From NCBI GenBank assembly GCA_964558415.1, contig CAZLDI010000027.1:1-24848 (forward strand): DNA of 24,848 nucleotides, in the 5' to 3' direction. Shown here piece after piece: positions 1 to 7,623 of the stretch (the stretch's first letter is position 1; each line of letters opens with the position of its first letter). The stretch comes from CAZLDI01 sp964558415. Its GTDB lineage: Bacteria > Chloroflexota > Dehalococcoidia > SM23-28-2 > RBG-16-64-32. The notes below the pieces were generated by a model. It was not told the DNA's origin and did not search any database. It saw nothing but the letters and a program-made list of their open reading frames with translations. The position numbers and the translations under genes were made by a program.

Positions 1-1
1 C

Positions 2-217
2 CTCATCGTGATCGCGGTGCACATGTTGGGGCGGCATCGCCGGGCCCGGCGGCACCGACGCTTCGACGAGGCCCAGGCGGTGCCCGGTCCGGGACCCGTC
101 CTCGATAATCCGGACTCTGATTGGACCGCCCCCCGACTGCTCGCCCTCGTTCGGCCCTACGACATGGATGCTCAACTGGCGGTCCTCTCGTTCCGTCCGC
201 TCCCAACTGTCATCTAA
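2..217 (+). CDS. C-terminal fragment of a possible membrane protein (partial)
   Basis: An open frame enters from the left edge of the window and stops with TAA at 215-217. The visible 71 residues begin with a hydrophobic stretch (LIVIAVHML) followed at once by an Arg-rich segment and a hydrophilic tail. That is the usual look of a last membrane helix followed by a cytoplasmic tail. Third codon positions are strongly GC-biased, which favours real coding. It converges on the acyl-CoA dehydrogenase gene, with only 9 nt between the two stop codons. No family can be named from this fragment, and a spurious frame in GC-rich DNA remains possible. Confidence 0.4.
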   Translation, partial: LIVIAVHMLGRHRRARRHRRFDEAQAVPGPGPVLDNPDSDWTAPRLLALVRPYDMDAQLAVLSFRPLPTVI

Positions 218-226
218 CGGCTCCCA

Positions 227-1411
227 CTACCCTCGCGGCATCCCCAGCCCGCGCTGGGCGATGATGTTCTTCTGTATCTCCGTAGTCCCACCACCCACGG
301 CCAGTCCCGTCTGCCACATGAACTGCCGCTCGAACTTGCCCTTAAGTGGCACCCACTTGCTCGCCGGTTCGAGCTGCCCGTACAGCCCCATGATCTGCAT
401 CCCCGCCCGCGCCATGTGCAGTTGCATATCAGTATTGAACAGCTTGGCCGCCGATGCTTCGTGGTTCGGCACCATCCCGCGCGCCTGCAGCGTCGCCACG
501 CGGTACGAAAGCAGCTGCCCCAGCTCCACGTCCACCGCCGCGTCCGCCAGCCGGTACTTCACTCCCGGCTCATCGGCCAGGCGGTGCCCGTTGGATTTCG
601 TCTCCACGGCGTACCGCACAAGGTCCTCCAGCAGCCGTCGTCCGCCCACCGCCCCGCCGATCGACGAGCGCTCGAAGTCCAGCGTCGTCGTCGCCATGTA
701 CCAGCCGCGGTTCTCCTCACCCAGCAGGCAATCCGCCGGGACACGCACGTTCTCGAAGAACACTTCGTTGAAGCCGTGATTGTTCATCATGTCTATCAGC
801 GGCCGCGTGCTGATCCCGGGCGTCTTCATGTCCAGCAGGAAGTAGCTGATCCCCTTGTGCTTCGGCGCATCCTGATCCGTCCGCGCGATCAGGATCATCC
901 AGTCCGCGTAGTGCGCCCCGGACGTCCAGATCTTCTGGCCGTTCACGACGTAGTCATCGCCGTCGCGCACCGCCCGCGTCGCCAGGTTCGCCAGGTCGCT
1001 CCCCGCGTTCGGCTCCGAGAACCCCTGGCACCACATCGTCTCCGCATTGGTGATCGCTCCCAGGTGCCTTTTCTTCTGCGCCTCTGTCCCGTAGACGATC
1101 ACAGTCGGCCCGGCCCAGCCCACCCCGATCGAGCTGTAGCCTATCGGCGCGTTCGCGTACGCCATCTCCTCGTTGAAGATCAGCTGCTCGATCACGGAGA
1201 GCCCCAGCCCGCCGTACTCCACCGGCCAGTGCGGCGCCACCCACTTCTTCTTCGCCAGCCGCTTCGCAAACAGCGCGTATACGTTACGGCTCGCCGGGTC
1301 CTGGCCACGAGAGAACCGGTCTCCCGACCAGTTCTCCGGCAGATTATCCTTCAGCCAGTCGACAACCTCCTGGCGGAACGCCTCTTCCTGAGGCGAAAAG
1401 CGAAAGTCCAC
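227..1411 (-). CDS. Acyl-CoA dehydrogenase family protein
   Basis: This 394-residue flavoenzyme should oxidise an acyl-CoA to the enoyl-CoA in the cytoplasm, passing electrons to ETF. Family features run in order: an N-terminal helical domain starting VDFRFSPQEEAFRQEV, the middle beta domain (MWCQGFSEPNAGSDLA, then VNGQKIWTSGAHYADW), and the C-terminal helical domain ending GGGTTEIQKNIIAQRGLG. Start: the frame stays open upstream to 1783, but family homology begins at a GTG at 1411, which has GGAGG 7 nt upstream. Where many members have YEGT with the catalytic Glu, this protein reads GGGT. Known FadE-type members involved in branched-chain or steroid side-chain oxidation show similar substitutions, so the catalytic base may lie elsewhere or the enzyme may be heteromeric. 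The substrate cannot be inferred. Confidence 0.93.
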   Translation of the reverse strand: MDFRFSPQEEAFRQEVVDWLKDNLPENWSGDRFSRGQDPASRNVYALFAKRLAKKKWVAPHWPVEYGGLGLSVIEQLIFNEEMAYANAPIGYSSIGVGWAGPTVIVYGTEAQKKRHLGAITNAETMWCQGFSEPNAGSDLANLATRAVRDGDDYVVNGQKIWTSGAHYADWMILIARTDQDAPKHKGISYFLLDMKTPGISTRPLIDMMNNHGFNEVFFENVRVPADCLLGEENRGWYMATTTLDFERSSIGGAVGGRRLLEDLVRYAVETKSNGHRLADEPGVKYRLADAAVDVELGQLLSYRVATLQARGMVPNHEASAAKLFNTDMQLHMARAGMQIMGLYGQLEPASKWVPLKGKFERQFMWQTGLAVGGGTTEIQKNIIAQRGLGMPRG

Positions 1412-1539
1412 GCGCAAACCTCCGGCTCGCGGCCTATCGGACTGTATCAGCCGCTGGCTCCGGCCCGAGCCGACGCACACGTTACCATGACGCGTACGTA
1501 AAGTGCAATGTTTGCGATGGTTCGGTGGTGGCTCGAAGG

Positions 1540-2187
1540 CTAAGGGGAGAGCTGAGACATCCACGGGTGGCCGACGAGGGCAATCGCGCTCCGGAGCCAG
1601 TCGCGCTGGTTGCGGGTGAGGCCGGGGAGAAGAGCGAGGAAGTCGAGCTTGTCGCGGCGGCGGAGCTCGCTGGCCTTGAAGAAAAGCAGGACTTCCGGGA
1701 CCACCGTGGGCAGGCCCCACGAGGACTCGCGAACGGCCTTGCGCATCGCCAGGCTGATTAAGGGCTCCCGATGGAGGACCCAATCGCCGCGGGCGCGGTC
1801 GTTCAGCTGGATGTCGAGAATGAAGCCGTCGCTTGGCAGGGCGATACCGTCCTCAGGCAGCCTTTCGCCGGCGTCCAGGCGACAATGGAGGTGCCCCGGC
1901 AGCCCGAGGGGCCGCCCGTCCCACGGCGCTGAGGTGTCGTCAGGGACGTGCGGGTCGTGCGCGATCATCTGCCAGCCGGCCATGTGCTCGAACAGCGCCC
2001 GCTGGTCCTGGATGAACACGGAGATATCGACATCGCCGTGATCGCGGGTCTGGCCGCCGAGCCAGGCGTCGACCGCCCAGCCCCCGCAGAGCGCCCACGG
2101 GGCGCGAAACGCGGACATGAGCTCCGCGATGGGAACGACTGCTTCGGGTACGTGGTTCGTCGTTTGACGTGAGACAGAATTAGACAA
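1540..2187 (-). CDS. Nucleotidyltransferase, aminoglycoside adenylyltransferase-like
   Basis: The 215-residue product has the nucleotidyltransferase signature: CGGWAVDAWLGG at about residues 34-45, then TRDHGDVDIS with the paired metal-binding Asp residues at about 52 and 54. This pattern and length match the aminoglycoside 2''-adenylyltransferase-like and lincosamide nucleotidyltransferase-like families, which inactivate a small molecule by transferring a nucleotide. Such proteins are also common in environmental bacteria with unknown substrates, so resistance is only a possibility. Start: I chose TTG at 2187 because GGAG lies 6 nt upstream. A GTG at 2220 would add 11 residues but has no ribosome-binding site. 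The gene stands alone, separated from the dehydrogenase by about 130 bp. Confidence 0.75.
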   Translation of the reverse strand: MSNSVSRQTTNHVPEAVVPIAELMSAFRAPWALCGGWAVDAWLGGQTRDHGDVDISVFIQDQRALFEHMAGWQMIAHDPHVPDDTSAPWDGRPLGLPGHLHCRLDAGERLPEDGIALPSDGFILDIQLNDRARGDWVLHREPLISLAMRKAVRESSWGLPTVVPEVLLFFKASELRRRDKLDFLALLPGLTRNQRDWLRSAIALVGHPWMSQLSP

Positions 2188-2302
2188 GAGGTGCTCCTTG
2201 TGGTGCGGTGCCGCCTCCACGGCCGAAGCCGGCAGGCGATGGCGCTATGCAGAATGACAGTCGGGCAGGAGCGCACCCGATGTCGAGCGGAGGTTACCCT
2301 GG

Positions 2303-2350
2303 CTAGGCCGCTCGGACCCCGGGGCGCATCACAAGCGCTGTTGTTCTCAT
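2303..2350 (-). CDS. Possible 15-codon leader peptide upstream of the nucleotidyltransferase
   Basis: A short frame reads MRTTALVMRPGVRAA and ends in TAG. A strong GGGAGGG sits 6 nt before its ATG. It lies about 115 nt upstream of the nucleotidyltransferase start, on the same strand. Short leader frames regulate some antibiotic resistance genes by attenuation, but nothing else here proves translation. An extended -10-like TGCTAAACT lies just upstream (2388-2396). It may be chance. Confidence 0.25.
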   Translation of the reverse strand: MRTTALVMRPGVRAA

Positions 2351-2462
2351 TTGATGGCCCTCCCTTGTCCGGATGAACGTTGTGCGGAGTTTAGCACGGC
2401 GCAGGCCTGTGTGCGTAGTGGCTGTGCTGGCCCCGCTACCGAGGGCCGCCGCCCCGCCCGTT

Positions 2463-2511
2463 GAGGCACGGTGAGCCGCGAACGACACTCGCTCCCGGCC
2501 CACCGTGCCTC
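2463..2511 (-). terminator. Stem-loop just downstream of the P1 gene
   Basis: A perfect 11-bp inverted repeat (GAGGCACGGTG at 2463-2473, CACCGTGCCTC at 2501-2511) encloses a 27-nt loop. It begins 6 nt past the stop codon of the minus-strand P1 gene. There is no T-run after the stem, so it may be a Rho-independent-like end signal, an mRNA-stabilising hairpin, or a remnant palindromic repeat. Confidence 0.35.
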
Positions 2512-2516
2512 GAGCG

Positions 2517-4481
2517 CTATGGAGGATCGAAGCAGTCCGGCCCGCCGAACGCTTTTATGACACCGCCGAAAGGCGGCATCGGCGGATATCCCGTCGGAGT
2601 GACAGCAATCAGCGTACTGAGGTCAACGATGTTAATCCACGTAGCGCCGAACGTCGTCCCGGGTGCTATGTCCCAACGCGGATGGAACCCCGGCGCCCCC
2701 GGAGCTGTGGCAAAATGATACACCGGCGCTATAAAGCTGGAAAGGTCCTGGACGCTGATATTGTCCTCGCTCAGGATCCCGCCGAACAGGTCAGAAGGCC
2801 AGCCCGGGCTCGGCGAAGGCGGCCCCGCTTCGCAGCGCACCAGCCTTCCGGTCATCGTGTTGTTCGCGTTCTCGCTCAGCGGCGGCACCACTGGGCAGCC
2901 GTCGTTGATAATCCCGTCGCCGTCGTCATCCACAGCGCCGGCGCACGCCAACTCTGCTGCGGCCAGCGCCGGACAGCCATCGTTTACGGCGCCATCGATC
3001 GGGGCATCGTCGTTCACGCCGTTGCTGCACTGCGCCCCCTCCGCGTACACCCCCACGATCGGGCAGCCGTCGTTCGGGGCGCCGTCAAAGTCGTCGTCTG
3101 CCACCCCGGCGCACAGCGGTAGCGCTTCCGCCATTCCGACCGCCGGGCAGCCGTCGTTCACAACCAGATCATCGAATGCGTCGTTGTTGAGCATCCCCAG
3201 GCACAATGGCGATCCGCTCTCTGACACATCCGTGTAACCATCGCCGTCATCTTCGGGATCGTCCGGGTCTGATATACCATCGAGATCGAAGTCGTCCAGC
3301 GCGTCCGGAACGCCGTCCAGGTCGTCGTCCAGGTCGTGACAGATCAGCGCGTCAAGCTCGTCTGTCGGCAGCAACCCCAGGGACGCCCCCGGCGCCAGGA
3401 TGGCCACTCCCGCGAAAGTAGTGGCCATAACATCTGCAGGGCTGTAGAACGGCGGCCCCGCCACCGACGCGGAGCCGGCTGTCAGCGAAAACATGTACAG
3501 GTCCATCGGCGGCGGTGACGGCACCATGTCCCCATCCACGTCCCACCAGCACAGAGCGTCCAAGTCATCGCCCGGGAGCAGTCCCAGAAGCGCCGAGTGC
3601 ACCGCCACGCACGGCAGGGGTCCGATGCACGGTGCCATGCAGGCGCCTCCCGGCGCCCCCGGCGGCACGAGAATCGATGCGGCATCTGCGATCGCGCCCA
3701 CGCAAAAGTCCGGCGCCGCGAACGGCAGCGTCACCGACCCCGGGGTCAGCGAAAACGCCGGGCAGGTCATCAAAGTGCCACCGCCGTCAAGAGTGCAGGG
3801 TCCGATCAGCGCCCCCGGCTCCGCCAACGCATCAACGTTGTCCAGCGGCGGCACGGCCGGTGCGCCCGGGTTCGGGGCTATCAGCCCCAGCATCGCCTCG
3901 TCACAGGGAGCGAGCGCAGGACACCCAGTAGGCGACTGAGTGTTGCAACCCGGAGGCGCGCCCGCTGTAGTGAACACATCACCCTGCGCCTCCAGCGCCG
4001 CCGATTCAGACGTCACGTTCGGCGCTGTTAAGACGCAGCCCGGCACTCCCACCGTGGTCCCCCCGTTCACCGGTGCCGGCCCGACGGAGAAGTCGAAGTC
4101 CGCCACCGGCGTCACACCCAGCGCCTCCCCAAACGACAGCGCATCAAGGTCGTCCGTGAACGGGCCGCCTACGAAGTTGAGTCCCAGGTCGACCGGCGCC
4201 ATTGTGACGGACCCGGGCACGGGCCCAGGCGGCGCGGGTGGCAACCGCGGAGGGCACAGTAGTGCGGGCAGGGCCACGGCTATCAAAATGTCGGCGGGCG
4301 TGCACGTGTCGCCGGCGCCCGTTACGCCCGGTGAGATGTCGTGAACCGGACCAATCCCCTCCACGGAATAGAACAGGGCGCCGCCAGCGCCGGGTGTCGC
4401 CTGAGTTCCCCCCGCTGGCCAGAGCAGCAACGCCAGGGCAACGATGAACAGCACGAAGAGCGCGCAGTGTGGACGATTCAT
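2517..4481 (-). CDS. P1: secreted repeat protein with C-terminal dockerin-like module
   Basis: The 654-residue product starts with a clear signal peptide (hydrophobic core about residues 7-22, then WPAGGTQA). Residues about 34-383 hold four diverged units. Most begin near F-S-L/V, all carry LGL, and they end in D-x-L/V-DAL at about 109-115, 214-219, 304-310 and 373-379. An Asp-rich calcium-type linker follows (about 384-424), then four Cys-containing repeats with NDGCP (about 425-533). The last 110 residues are the module shared with four other proteins here: WPSDL, two DL half-repeats, PGTTFG, AFGGxxC. The ATG at 4481 has GGGAGGG 4 nt upstream and a consensus promoter farther up. No enzyme motif is visible, so a surface or matrix role is inferred. 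It could also be an adhesive or binding protein. Confidence 0.85.
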   Translation of the reverse strand: MNRPHCALFVLFIVALALLLWPAGGTQATPGAGGALFYSVEGIGPVHDISPGVTGAGDTCTPADILIAVALPALLCPPRLPPAPPGPVPGSVTMAPVDLGLNFVGGPFTDDLDALSFGEALGVTPVADFDFSVGPAPVNGGTTVGVPGCVLTAPNVTSESAALEAQGDVFTTAGAPPGCNTQSPTGCPALAPCDEAMLGLIAPNPGAPAVPPLDNVDALAEPGALIGPCTLDGGGTLMTCPAFSLTPGSVTLPFAAPDFCVGAIADAASILVPPGAPGGACMAPCIGPLPCVAVHSALLGLLPGDDLDALCWWDVDGDMVPSPPPMDLYMFSLTAGSASVAGPPFYSPADVMATTFAGVAILAPGASLGLLPTDELDALICHDLDDDLDGVPDALDDFDLDGISDPDDPEDDGDGYTDVSESGSPLCLGMLNNDAFDDLVVNDGCPAVGMAEALPLCAGVADDDFDGAPNDGCPIVGVYAEGAQCSNGVNDDAPIDGAVNDGCPALAAAELACAGAVDDDGDGIINDGCPVVPPLSENANNTMTGRLVRCEAGPPSPSPGWPSDLFGGILSEDNISVQDLSSFIAPVYHFATAPGAPGFHPRWDIAPGTTFGATWINIVDLSTLIAVTPTGYPPMPPFGGVIKAFGGPDCFDPP

Positions 4482-4532
4482 GATTCCCTCCCAATGGGCT
4501 CAATCTTTCGCCAGCGGGTTCGCTAACTCGCG

Positions 4533-4560
4533 ATTATATTCCCCTCACATCCCTTGTCAA
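4533..4560 (-). promoter_or_regulatory. Consensus sigma-70-type promoter for P1
   Basis: On the minus strand TTGACA (4555-4560) and TATAAT (4533-4538) are both perfect matches, 16 bp apart. The -10 lies about 50 nt upstream of the P1 start codon. The spacer contains GTGAGGGG, as does the tRNA/tuf promoter spacer at 12967-12982. The site sits in the gap between radC and P1, so P1 is transcribed on its own. Confidence 0.75.
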
Positions 4561-4586
4561 GCCATTCAGACTCTATCGAACAATAT

Positions 4587-5297
4587 CTAGCGAGCGCTCG
4601 CCAGAACCCCCATTTCCTTGAGGCTGGCCGGCCGTCTCCTCCCGATCACCACGTGGTCCACCAGCTCTATGGCCAGCAACTGCCCGGCCTGTTCGATCTG
4701 CCTCGTCAGCGCCACGTCTTCCGCGCTCGGCGTCGGATCTCCAGAGGGATGGTTGTGCACTACGATCACGCCGGAGCAACCCTCCCGTACGGCCTCGCGA
4801 AACAGCTCCGCTATTCTCACGACGGCGCTGTGGACGCTGCCCTTGTATATCTCCTTCACGCCCAGCACCTGGTTGCGGGTGTTCAACAGGATCACCCGCA
4901 AGTGCTCCTGCGGCAGCAACGCCATCTCCGCGCCCAGCAGCGCAAACACATCCTCAGGCGACCGCACCACAGCCCGGTCCGGCTCCATCGACATGATCCG
5001 CTTCCCTAGCTCCAGCGCCGCGATGACCTGCGCCGCCTTCGCCTCGCCCACCCCTTTAACACCGCAAAGATCAGCCATCGACGCGCGGCCCAGTCCGTCC
5101 AGCCCGCCGAACCGCTGAAGCAGGCGCTGCGCCTGAGATAGCACGTTCTCTCCCGTTCCGCCTGTCCGCAGCAGGATTGCCAGCAGTTCCGCGTTTGCTA
5201 GAGCTTCCGCACCGCGCAACCGCAGCCGCTCTCGCGGCCGCTCCGCGACCGGCAGGTCGCGGATCATCGGGCCGCATACAGTGGTGGTGTCCGGCAC
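4587..5297 (-). CDS. radC: RadC/JAMM-family protein
   Basis: The 236-residue product matches RadC throughout. An N-terminal IRDLPVAERPRERL and AELLAILLRTG block is followed by a helix-hairpin-helix stretch (about residues 64-90, LCGVKGVGEAKAAQ) and the JAMM metal-binding motif HNHPSGDPTPSAED (H181, H183, D194). It is a predicted zinc-dependent protein whose cellular role is unsettled; the family was once linked to DNA repair. The start is GTG at 5297, with AAGGAG about 9 nt upstream. An ATG 10 codons further in is the common family start and remains possible. It is the last gene of the minus-strand run that begins in the ribosomal cluster, 64 nt after the C69 peptidase gene. Confidence 0.95.
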   Translation of the reverse strand: MPDTTTVCGPMIRDLPVAERPRERLRLRGAEALANAELLAILLRTGGTGENVLSQAQRLLQRFGGLDGLGRASMADLCGVKGVGEAKAAQVIAALELGKRIMSMEPDRAVVRSPEDVFALLGAEMALLPQEHLRVILLNTRNQVLGVKEIYKGSVHSAVVRIAELFREAVREGCSGVIVVHNHPSGDPTPSAEDVALTRQIEQAGQLLAIELVDHVVIGRRRPASLKEMGVLASAR

Positions 5298-5361
5298 TCC
5301 GCGCGCTCCTTCCCGACAAGAAGGCTACGTGCCACCATGGCCCGCTGTAAACGGGCTCCTG

Positions 5362-6567
5362 TCACTCCCCGGCTTGCGCCCCGACGGCCTCCACTCGCCC
5401 CAGCGCCGCCTCCACACGTGACCACGCACCCGCCGCGAACTCCGCGTGCAAGCGCGGGCTTTCGGCGACCTCGTCGGCTTCCCGCCAGAGCTCCGCCTCC
5501 AGGGGCCCGAACTCAGCCCGTATCTCGCGCAGGAACCCCGTGTCCGCCTGTACCCGGTCCCGAAGCGCCGCGAAACGTCGCCACACCGCGGCGTCCCCGA
5601 GCGCGGCAGGCACCGTCTTAGGCGGGAAGACTGGAAGGAACACGCTCGCGCAGGGGCTCCCCAACGCTACCCACGCGCGCAGAGGCTTTTCGGGGTCGGC
5701 AGGCAGCTCCGCTACCATCGATGACGTCGTGTTCTGCCTCCCCTTAATGTGCATACAAACGGTGACGCCCGTCCCGTCCGGCAGCGCCTTCGCCGGCGGC
5801 GCGCTCACACGCCCGTCACTCGCTCCCGGCGCGCCCCACGGGCCTTCGCCGTGGTCCCGCAGGTGCGCCGCCATGTCCGCAGCCGTCAGCCCCGCAGCGC
5901 CGCGCGCCAGACAAGCGCGGCTCGCCGCCAGCCTTCTATCCGCGTGGCCAACGGGCGCGTCCGGATCCCGCCACCGGTCAAAGTCCGCGCCCGTCGCCAC
6001 GTCCTCTGACGCGCGCGTCCAGTTCTGGCGCAACGTCAGCCGGTTCGTGATCGCTTCGCTCTCCGTCACCGGCGCCGCCGCCCAGGTGCGCCCACTCGTT
6101 TCCAGCACCCAGCTGGACCGAGGGTCCGTTATCAGGAACGAAGAGAAGTAGGGTTCACGCGCCGCCTCGTTCGCAATACCGCCCTGCCCGTGCGTCTCCA
6201 GCAGGGACGTCATCACGTCCAGCGCATCCTCCGCCGTCCGCGCCCGCTCGAGGCCCAGGCGCACAAGGTCCATCCCGATCAGCGCCGGTGGTTCCTTCGC
6301 CGGGTCGTCCACCGTAAACACCTTCTCGTTCCCGATCGCCACCCTGTGCTCGTTGACGCCGTGCTCGAACCCCCACAACCAGTCCGGCCGGGAGCATAGC
6401 AGTGGCGCCGCGGCGTCATCGGAGATCGTCAGGTATTGGGTGAGTAGAACCCGTCTGGCGCGCCGCCGGGGGTAGGTCTCGATGAGCTGCGCCTCACCGG
6501 GCGGCCTGTCAGAGTTCTTGGCGAAAAGCGCGCCGCCCGGCCGCAACGCGCAGAGCGTGTCACACAC
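5362..6567 (-). CDS. C69/secernin-like N-terminal-nucleophile peptidase
   Basis: The 401-residue product begins M-CDTLCALRPGGALFAKNSDRP. In peptidase family C69 and secernins, Cys2 becomes the N-terminal nucleophile after Met removal, followed by FAKNSDR. Other family-like blocks are GFEHGVNEHRVAIGNE and GIANEAAREPYFSSFLITD. The role is probably a dipeptidase-type hydrolase, with the substrate unknown. Start: the frame is open to 6681, but the GTG at 6567 puts Cys at position 2. Its G is also the last base of the upstream TAG, giving TAGTG, so the two genes overlap by one base and are probably translationally coupled. The upstream partner is a LysM membrane protein, which hints at a joint envelope or peptide-recycling job, but that is inference. 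Confidence 0.85.
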   Translation of the reverse strand: MCDTLCALRPGGALFAKNSDRPPGEAQLIETYPRRRARRVLLTQYLTISDDAAAPLLCSRPDWLWGFEHGVNEHRVAIGNEKVFTVDDPAKEPPALIGMDLVRLGLERARTAEDALDVMTSLLETHGQGGIANEAAREPYFSSFLITDPRSSWVLETSGRTWAAAPVTESEAITNRLTLRQNWTRASEDVATGADFDRWRDPDAPVGHADRRLAASRACLARGAAGLTAADMAAHLRDHGEGPWGAPGASDGRVSAPPAKALPDGTGVTVCMHIKGRQNTTSSMVAELPADPEKPLRAWVALGSPCASVFLPVFPPKTVPAALGDAAVWRRFAALRDRVQADTGFLREIRAEFGPLEAELWREADEVAESPRLHAEFAAGAWSRVEAALGRVEAVGAQAGE

Positions 6568-7073
6568 TACTGCGGGATCACCAGCACGTCGCCCGGCCGC
6601 AGGAAATCCTCCAGAGTCAACCCGTTCACCGCCGCCAGGTTCTCTGCATCCACGCCAAAAGCATCCGCGATGCCGAACCACGTGTCACCCTCAACCACCG
6701 TGTACTCGATCGAACCGTCAGACGTGGGCGCCGGCGTCGGCTCCGCGCTCGGCACAGGCGTCCCGGTGTCCGGAGACGCGGCGGGCGTTGGCGTGCTCGT
6801 TCCTGCGGCGTCCGTCGGCGCGACCGTCGGCAGTGGCCTGATCGCGTCCGTCGATTCACCCGGGAGCGACGGCGGCTGCACGATCAGCCAAAGCGCGATC
6901 ACGCTCGCGACGAGGAGGCCGAACAGCGCCGTACGAAAGACAGTGCTTGACGGCGCCGCCGCTACAGGGTCAAGGCATTCGGCGCAGAGCGTATCGCCGT
7001 GCTCGGCGCAATACGCGTTGCCGCAGCGGGGGCAGCGCTGCGTCGCCTCCTGGTCACAGGCGTAGCAATCCAT
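6567..7073 (-). CDS. Zinc-ribbon, single-pass membrane protein with C-terminal LysM
   Basis: The 168-residue product has a Cys-rich B-box-like N-terminus (C3, C6, C14, C17, C22, H25, C30, C33), probably binding two zinc ions. One transmembrane helix follows (about residues 46-66), then a Thr/Pro-rich linker and a LysM domain (about 124-167, YTVVEGDTWFGIADAFGV ending GDVLVIPQ). The expected topology is zinc finger in the cytoplasm and LysM outside, touching peptidoglycan or a related glycan. It lies directly downstream of rplL, where many bacteria have rpoB. Its stop overlaps the start of the C69 peptidase by one base. The ATG at 7073 has only a weak ribosome-binding site. Confidence 0.85.
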   Translation of the reverse strand: MDCYACDQEATQRCPRCGNAYCAEHGDTLCAECLDPVAAAPSSTVFRTALFGLLVASVIALWLIVQPPSLPGESTDAIRPLPTVAPTDAAGTSTPTPAASPDTGTPVPSAEPTPAPTSDGSIEYTVVEGDTWFGIADAFGVDAENLAAVNGLTLEDFLRPGDVLVIPQ

Positions 7074-7081
7074 TCGTGAAA

Positions 7082-7118
7082 GCGGGCCGGGGTCTGCACG
7101 CGGGGCGACCCGGCCCGC
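7082..7118 (-). terminator. GC-rich stem-loop after rplL
   Basis: A perfect 10-bp inverted repeat (GCGGGCCGGG at 7082-7091, CCCGGCCCGC at 7109-7118) with a 17-nt loop lies 12 nt past the rplL stop. On the minus strand it is followed by CTTTCACG, a weak T tail. It ends 8 nt before the LysM gene start, so it may terminate most ribosomal transcripts and let some read through. Confidence 0.45.
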
Positions 7119-7130
7119 CCATTGTAACTG

Positions 7131-7547
7131 CTATTGCAGCTCGACGGTAGCGCCGGCCTCCTGGAGCTTCTTGACCACCGCCTCAGCGTCCGCCTTGGTG
7201 ATTCCCTCTTTGACCGCCGTCGGTGCCGCCTCCACCAGGTCCTTCGCCTCCTTGAGCCCCAGCGTCGTTACCTCGCGGACCGCCTTGATGACGTTGATCT
7301 TGTTCGCGCCCACGTCCTTCAGCACCACGTTGAACTCCGTCTTCTCTTCCTCCGCCGCGGGCGCCGCACCGTCTCCGCCGAGGCCGGGACCGCCGGCTGC
7401 GACCGGCGCAACGGCCATTGCTACCGGGGCCGCCGCCGTAATGCCGAACTCGTCCTGGATACGCTGGTTCAGGTCCCTCAGCTCCAGGATCGTCATCTCT
7501 TTGATCACGTCCAGGACCCGATCAACCTTGTTATCACCCTTGGCCAT
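7131..7547 (-). CDS. rplL: 50S ribosomal protein L7/L12
   Basis: The 138-residue product forms the mobile stalk of the large subunit, which recruits translation factors including the EF-Tu encoded upstream. An N-terminal dimerisation helix (VLDVIKEMTILELRDLNQRI) leads to an Ala/Gly-rich hinge (about 37-66), then the conserved C-terminal domain EKTEFNVVLKDVGANKINVI ending EAGATVELQ. The length is slightly above the usual 120-130, from a longer N-terminus and hinge. The ATG at 7547 has GGAGG 7 nt upstream. It follows rplJ by 76 nt. Confidence 0.97.
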   Translation of the reverse strand: MAKGDNKVDRVLDVIKEMTILELRDLNQRIQDEFGITAAAPVAMAVAPVAAGGPGLGGDGAAPAAEEEKTEFNVVLKDVGANKINVIKAVREVTTLGLKEAKDLVEAAPTAVKEGITKADAEAVVKKLQEAGATVELQ

Positions 7548-7623
7548 GCTCTTTCCTCCTTACAATCGATAGGGGAGCGCTTCGCCCCGAATTCCGATAA
7601 CTATCACTGATCACTGGCGGACG

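Noticed and set aside
416..1501. Plus-strand open frame opposite the acyl-CoA dehydrogenase
   Set aside because: It is Arg/His-rich with no recognisable family. The opposite strand encodes a full and conserved enzyme.
1412..1783. N-terminal extension of the acyl-CoA dehydrogenase frame
   Set aside because: It is low-complexity Pro/Arg sequence without homology. A GTG with a proper GGAGG site stands exactly where the family begins.
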